64,000 nt of DNA from an uncultured Sphingobacteriaceae bacterium. GTDB lineage: Bacteria; Bacteroidota; Bacteroidia; Sphingobacteriales; Sphingobacteriaceae. The stretch covers positions 4,420-68,419 of the forward strand of contig CAMPKC010000021.1 in the NCBI GenBank assembly GCA_946887045.1, written 5' to 3'. Below the pieces are notes generated by a model, which was given only the letters and a program-made list of their open reading frames with translations, was not told the DNA's origin and did not search any database. Below are positions 60,251 to 64,000 of this stretch, piece by piece; the stretch's first letter is position 1; the number at the start of each line of letters is the position of its first letter. A program made the position numbers and the translations under genes.

Positions 60251-60271
60251 AAAAATTAATTGAGAAGAATA

Positions 60272-60706
60272 ATGGAAACACAAGAGAAAAACTACATTAA
60301 CGTAACCCTTATCGAGCCCAAACTGAAGCACCCGACGATTTTTAACGTGTTTGACAGCTTGCTGGGAGGCGAAAGCTTAACTATACACAATGACCACGAC
60401 CCTAAGCCTGTATATTATCAACTATTGGGCGAGCGCGGTGATGTTTTCACATGGCAGTACCTTGAAGAAGGTCCGGAGTGGTGGGATGTCAGAATAACAA
60501 AACGAAGCGAAAACGATAAAAAAACCATTGGGGAGATAGCTGCCAAAGATTTCCGTAAAGCCGAAATATTCAAAAAATACGGGATTGATTTTAGCTGCGG
60601 TGACAAGAAGACGCTAACTGAAATTTGCAGAGAGAAGAACATTGATGTGACCAAAGTTGAAACAGAGATTAACAGCTTAACACAAAATAAGGCAGGTAAC
60701 ATCTAG
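60272..60706 (+). CDS. DUF2249 + ScdA_N-like protein
   Basis: About 144 residues from ATG 60272 (TTG 60260 is in frame but lies within the short leader). The DUF2249 domain is complete (HPTIFNVFDSLLGGESLTIHNDHDPKPVYYQ, WEV-like end) and is followed by a ScdA_N-like stretch KYGIDFSCGDKKTLTE. ScdA/YtfE proteins repair Fe-S clusters after NO or oxidative damage. Such two-domain forms are common next to NO-response genes. It opens a five-gene operon. Confidence 0.82.
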   Translation: METQEKNYINVTLIEPKLKHPTIFNVFDSLLGGESLTIHNDHDPKPVYYQLLGERGDVFTWQYLEEGPEWWDVRITKRSENDKKTIGEIAAKDFRKAEIFKKYGIDFSCGDKKTLTEICREKNIDVTKVETEINSLTQNKAGNI

Positions 60707-60767
60707 TAAGCATGGAAGCTGGCATACATCATAACCGTCTTCAGGAATGCAACAAATATTTTATTCG

Positions 60768-61583
60768 ATGGAAATCAATTCACAAACAAAAATAGCAGCT
60801 TTAATAAAGCATCATCCCGATGCCCTGGAAGCAATTGTAAGCTTGAGTCCGGACTTTAAAAAACTCAGGAATCCAATTTTACGGAGATTAATGGCAGGGA
60901 GAACGAGTATTTCTATGGCATCAAAAATTGGAAGATGCACACCTAACGATTTTTTTAAAGTACTGCAGCCTTTCGGCTTTGAAGCCGACTTATCAATTCA
61001 GTCCGAGAACGAATCGCCAGTTGAGCTAAGTCAACCTCCGCAATTCATTCATGAAGTAGAATCAGCACAGATTATCCCGTTAGATGTTCGGGAAATGCTG
61101 GAAGCAGGAAACGATCCGCTTAAGCTAATTCAGCAGACTATTAACGAATTAAAACCCCGGCAGGTGCTGAAGATCATAAACACATTTGAGCCCAGTCCTC
61201 TTATAAAATTACTTGAAAAACAAGGATTTCAATCGTATACAGATCATCTGGAAAAAAACCTGGTCGAAACCTACTTTTATAAAACAGGATACACCACGCC
61301 TGCCGTAGCTGAAGACTTGCCAGATGAATTAAATGACTGGGATTTGATACTCCAAAAATATGGAAACCGTGTGCAACAGATTGATGTTCGGGATCTGGAA
61401 ATGCCAATGCCCATGATGGCTATTCTTGAAGCTTTAGAAGTTCTTGCGACGGATGCTGTTTTGTTTGTACAACACAAACGTATTCCGGTTTATTTGCTTA
61501 CTGAATTAAAAGATCGCAATTTCGACTATCGCATAAAAACTATCAGCAATAGTGAAGTGCATCTTCTGATTTTTAAAAACTGA
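60768..61583 (+). CDS. DUF1858 + double DUF2249 protein
   Basis: About 271 residues from ATG 60768 (an ATG at 60747 is in frame). A DUF1858-like N-terminus (IAALIKHHPDALEAIVSLSPDFKKLRN, IGRCTPNDFFKVL), then DUF2249 (IIPLDVREMLEAGNDPLKLIQQTI) and a second DUF2249 (QIDVRDLEMPMPMMAILEALE). The domain set is typical of genes beside heme-copper or NO reductase-like proteins. Biochemical role unknown. The stop at 61583 almost touches the next ATG at 61585. Confidence 0.82.
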   Translation: MEINSQTKIAALIKHHPDALEAIVSLSPDFKKLRNPILRRLMAGRTSISMASKIGRCTPNDFFKVLQPFGFEADLSIQSENESPVELSQPPQFIHEVESAQIIPLDVREMLEAGNDPLKLIQQTINELKPRQVLKIINTFEPSPLIKLLEKQGFQSYTDHLEKNLVETYFYKTGYTTPAVAEDLPDELNDWDLILQKYGNRVQQIDVRDLEMPMPMMAILEALEVLATDAVLFVQHKRIPVYLLTELKDRNFDYRIKTISNSEVHLLIFKN

Positions 61584-61584
61584 T

Positions 61585-62868
61585 ATGATCGCAGCTACTT
61601 CTGTAAAAGGCTTACAAAAAACCACCAGCTATAAAGTGGTGCTTCCATTTTATATCTACGGGGCTCTTGCTTTTTTGCTCTCCTGTATTTTACTGCTAAT
61701 CAATATCGGGATAGTCCATCAGCACTATTTTCAACCGCAAACATTGGCAATCACCCACCTGATGGCCCTTGGATGGGGGACAATGATTATTCTTGGAGCA
61801 AGTCATCAATTACTTCCGGTTCTTATCGAAGGAAAACTAGACAGTGATCTGCTTGCATATTTATCCTTTATTTTTTCCGCTGCGGGCATCCCCTTCTTAG
61901 TGACGGGTTTTTATTTATTTCAATTAGGGTGGCTTTTACAAACCGGCGCAATATTGATAAATGCATCGGTCGTAGCTTATTTTCTGAACGTAATCAACAG
62001 TATCTACGAAAGTAAAAAGTACGACGTTTATGGCGTATGTATAGCCACAGCGGCATTATGGCTTTTTGTAACTGTGTTTTTCGGCTTGTTGCTGGTGTTT
62101 AATTTCACACGCTCGTTGCTTCCCGAAAACTCCTTAGAATATCTTTCGATACACGCGCATATGGGATTAGTGGGATGGTTTCTACTTTTAGTAATCGGAG
62201 TAGGCTCAAGGCTTATACCGATGTTTCTTATTTCAAAGTATACCAGCACTAAAACGTTATGGTTTATTTATATCCTTATTAATACAGGACTGATCGGCTT
62301 TATAGTTTTAAAAACACTCAAGATTTTCCCTCAGCTTTATTATACTCCCTTCTTGCTGGTTTTGATAGCTTTAATTCTTTTTGGGAGCTATTGCTTCCGA
62401 GCGTATAAAATGCGTATCCGAAAGCAGGTTGACGAGCAGATGAAGATATCGCTACTATCGGTTGCCTTATTATTTCTGCCTCTATTCAGCCTTTTTGGTG
62501 TGATATATTTCGTGTCTATAAACGAACACATGCCAAGAATTGTGCTGCTGTACGGCTTTTGTATATTCTTTGGCTGGCTAACGGCCATTATTTTGGGAAT
62601 GACATTCAAAACGCTGCCCTTTATCGTCTGGAATAAAGTGTATCAGAATCGCGCTCTTGGAAAAACGCCCGCTCCGAAAGAATTGTTCAGCGAAAAACTC
62701 TTTAAAATCATGAGCTTATTTTACCTGCTTGGATTCGTTCTATTTATCCCCGGCGTGCTTCTGCTGAATGATGTTCTGTTAAAAACAGGAGCATCTTTCT
62801 TGCTCGGCTCAGCGATACTATACGTTAGCAATGTTGCAAAAACGATTTTCCATCAACCCAACAAATAA
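61585..62868 (+). CDS. Multi-helix membrane protein, NnrS/heme-copper oxidase subunit I-like
   Basis: 427 residues, about 12 helices. Conserved His occur in ITHLMALGWGTMI and GASHQLLPV, and again SIHAHMGLVGWFLLLVIGVGSRLIPMF, as in NnrS and oxidase-I-like proteins that bind heme or copper. Its place between DUF2249 genes and an Rrf2 regulator fits NO stress or denitrification-linked function. The NnrS identity is probable, not certain; a quinol-linked NO reductase fragment is another reading. Confidence 0.7.
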   Translation: MIAATSVKGLQKTTSYKVVLPFYIYGALAFLLSCILLLINIGIVHQHYFQPQTLAITHLMALGWGTMIILGASHQLLPVLIEGKLDSDLLAYLSFIFSAAGIPFLVTGFYLFQLGWLLQTGAILINASVVAYFLNVINSIYESKKYDVYGVCIATAALWLFVTVFFGLLLVFNFTRSLLPENSLEYLSIHAHMGLVGWFLLLVIGVGSRLIPMFLISKYTSTKTLWFIYILINTGLIGFIVLKTLKIFPQLYYTPFLLVLIALILFGSYCFRAYKMRIRKQVDEQMKISLLSVALLFLPLFSLFGVIYFVSINEHMPRIVLLYGFCIFFGWLTAIILGMTFKTLPFIVWNKVYQNRALGKTPAPKELFSEKLFKIMSLFYLLGFVLFIPGVLLLNDVLLKTGASFLLGSAILYVSNVAKTIFHQPNK

Positions 62869-62873
62869 AGAAT

Positions 62874-63191
62874 ATGAAAACGAATGATGAAGAAAAATGC
62901 ACAAAGGCAATTCTTGCTCTCTACGAGGTTTATGATCCGGAAATCGGACTAAATGTTGTGGACCTTGGCTTGATTTATCAAATAGCCTTTGACGAAATGA
63001 GTAAGCATATTGAGATCACCATGACGCTCACCTCCCAATTTTGTCCGATGGGAGAAAGCATAACAGATGATGTAATTCAAGCTCTTACAAATGAATTCCC
63101 GGGTTATCAGGCCGAAGTAAACCTTACATTTGACCCAGCCTGGAGTTCGGATCTGATCTCGCCCGAAGGCAAAAAATTATTAAATAGTTAA
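62874..63191 (+). CDS. DUF59/MIP18-family Fe-S assembly protein (SufT-like)
   Basis: 105 residues: LYEVYDPEIGLNVVDLGLIYQI, ITMTLTSQFCPMGESITDDV and VNLTFDPAWSSDLISPEGKKLL. The conserved Cys in QFCPMG and the Asp-Pro-Glu start are family features. SufT and PaaD-type proteins help mature Fe-S enzymes. It is 5 bp after the membrane protein and 1 bp before the Rrf2 gene, so it is within the operon. A Fe-S repair role fits the DUF2249/ScdA_N gene. Confidence 0.9.
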   Translation: MKTNDEEKCTKAILALYEVYDPEIGLNVVDLGLIYQIAFDEMSKHIEITMTLTSQFCPMGESITDDVIQALTNEFPGYQAEVNLTFDPAWSSDLISPEGKKLLNS

Positions 63192-63192
63192 T

Positions 63193-63624
63193 ATGTTGAG
63201 TTATACCTGTAAAACCGCCATTAAAGCAGTAATCTACCTATCATCCAAAAGCACCCAGGGGGATAAAGCGGGTATCAAAGAAACCGCTGAGCACATTAAC
63301 GCCAGTGAACACACCGTTGGAAAGATCCTGCAAACTTTGGCAAGACAGGGAATCATCAATAGCATGAAGGGTCCCTCTGGTGGATTTTTCATAAGCGAAA
63401 CGCAGCAAGACCAATCGATTAGTGTAATTATTGAAAGTATAGAAGGCAAGGAGGTGTTTAAAGAATGTGGATTAGGTCTAAGCAAATGTTCGGCTTTGCA
63501 CCCCTGCCCTATTCACGATGAATATAAAGTTGCCAGGGATTTAATAGCAAACTTATTTCAGGAAAAAAAGGTGAAAGACCTTTGCGACCCCGTAGCGAAT
63601 GGGCTGGCGTACTTAATTGGTTAA
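63193..63624 (+). CDS. Rrf2-family transcription regulator, Fe-S type (NsrR/IscR-like)
   Basis: 143 residues with an N-terminal winged HTH (KETAEHINASEHTVGKILQTLARQGII, then GPSGGFFI) and three Cys at 92, 99 and 105 (ECGLGLSKC, HPCPIHDE), matching the Fe-S cluster region of NsrR/IscR. Such proteins sense NO or cluster status and repress target genes. It ends the five-gene operon and may repress it through the palindrome at 60216-60233. Which signal it senses is not decidable from sequence. Confidence 0.9.
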   Translation: MLSYTCKTAIKAVIYLSSKSTQGDKAGIKETAEHINASEHTVGKILQTLARQGIINSMKGPSGGFFISETQQDQSISVIIESIEGKEVFKECGLGLSKCSALHPCPIHDEYKVARDLIANLFQEKKVKDLCDPVANGLAYLIG

Positions 63625-63925
63625 GCCCCCAATACAGATAAACAAGGTATTACCTTTTGCGCAACATCTTGCCGATCTGGTTATCCTGAAACCATCCCCA
63701 AACTGCTGGTAAGCTAAAGGTATTGTGATGAACATAACGGGAAAATAAAACTAAAAATCCGAATTGGTACCAGGTGCCGCCTCAATGATATATTTTCACT
63801 ATTCCAGCCATTACACAATTAAAGTTTTGATTGTCAGACATGTAGTTAAATATATATTATTTATTGAGTAGATATTTTAATAATTGCTTCAAATAGTTAA
63901 ATTTGCAGCGCTAACGAATATAGCA
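63625..63925. other. 301-bp gap before the tRNA gene
   Basis: No open frame or clear hairpin is seen. TAAATTTG at 63898-63905 fits a -7 element for the tRNA gene, but a TTG at the standard distance is missing. Confidence 0.5.
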
Positions 63926-63999
63926 GCGCTCATAGCTCAGTTGGTTAGAGTAGAAGACTCATAATCTTTTGGTCCCTGGTTCGAGCCCAGGTGGGCGCA
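63926..63999 (+). tRNA. tRNA with anticodon CAT (probably elongator tRNA-Met)
   Basis: The 74-base cloverleaf has acceptor GCGCTCA paired with TGGGCGC, a D-arm TAGCTCAGTTGG, an anticodon stem GAAGA/TCTTT with loop CTCATAA, and a T-arm with GGTTCGAGCC. Anticodon CAT means tRNA-Met or, if lysidine-modified, tRNA-Ile2. The lack of a C1-A72 mismatch argues against initiator tRNA. The window stops one base after the discriminator. Confidence 0.9.
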
Positions 64000-64000
64000 C

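Larger units (their letters stand above)
59952..60271. other. 320-bp divergent control region
   Basis: It contains promoter 14 (leftward) at the left and the palindrome plus -7 element of the DUF2249 operon (60216-60250) at the right. Nothing else is seen in 60040-60210. Confidence 0.55.

Noticed and set aside
1..64000. Isolated TGA-N6-TCA matches elsewhere in the window
   Set aside because: A six-base palindromic core is expected by chance about 16 times in 64 kb; I only kept sites that also fit the 22-bp and 33-bp layout upstream of a gene.

Overview
The window looks like chromosome from a Bacteroidota member, most likely Sphingobacteriaceae (Pedobacter, Solitalea or Mucilaginibacter relatives). 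Supporting signs are Bacteroidota-type promoters (TTG, 19-20 bp, TAnnTTTG), an AT-rich sequence, a TonB-dependent-receptor-like barrel with a carboxypeptidase-regulatory N-terminus, S41 and S9B peptidases, DUF3857 proteins, LolD, and an HD-7TM PgpH-type protein. No phage, insertion sequence or CRISPR array was seen. One tRNA (anticodon CAT) sits at the right edge.

Left part (1-37.6 kb), mostly housekeeping. A partial outer-membrane porin-like gene and an OFA-type MFS transporter are followed by pta-ackA. Next come an HD phosphodiesterase, a thiolase, a DPP-IV peptidase, a POT peptide transporter, a GT2 glycosyltransferase, glutaryl-CoA dehydrogenase and queG. Then an outer-membrane barrel sits with a Gly-rich exported partner, followed by an exonuclease, two DUF3857/transglutaminase-like proteins, two thioredoxin-fold proteins, an M28 peptidase and two S41 peptidases. 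The stretch ends with a lolD/pre-ATP-grasp/HAD operon, sucC, an NlpC/P60 lipoprotein, a second HAD protein and a membrane protein.

Right part (37.8-60 kb), a stress/low-energy island. It holds two triple-BON proteins, six universal stress proteins, a response regulator fused to a CRP/FNR-type domain, phosphoenolpyruvate synthase with a LOG-family protein, a P2-type cation ATPase, Hsp20, a receiver-only response regulator, an ABC exporter trio, a Ca2+/Na+ exchanger and an FKBP isomerase. The content resembles the mycobacterial DosR dormancy regulon and the Anr/USP clusters of pseudomonads. A second operon (60.3-63.6 kb) encodes DUF2249/ScdA_N and DUF1858/DUF2249 proteins, a heme-copper/NnrS-like membrane protein, a SufT-like DUF59 protein and an Fe-S-type Rrf2 regulator. 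It looks like a nitric-oxide or Fe-S stress module.

Main discovery. Fourteen promoters share one architecture. A proximal palindromic TGA-N6-TCA site is centred 33 bp from the centre of a -7 element ([T/G]Ann-TT[T/C][A/G]-like). In 13 of the 14, a second site or half-site lies exactly 22 bp further upstream. These promoters serve almost every island transcription unit, and also pta-ackA and the OFA transporter/porin unit more than 30 kb away. The best local candidate for the regulator is the response regulator-CRP fusion at 40298-41356, whose recognition helix keeps the Glu and Arg that read TGA half-sites in CRP/FNR proteins. I infer a two-component-controlled CRP/FNR-type regulon that links acetate fermentation, transport and dormancy-type stress proteins.
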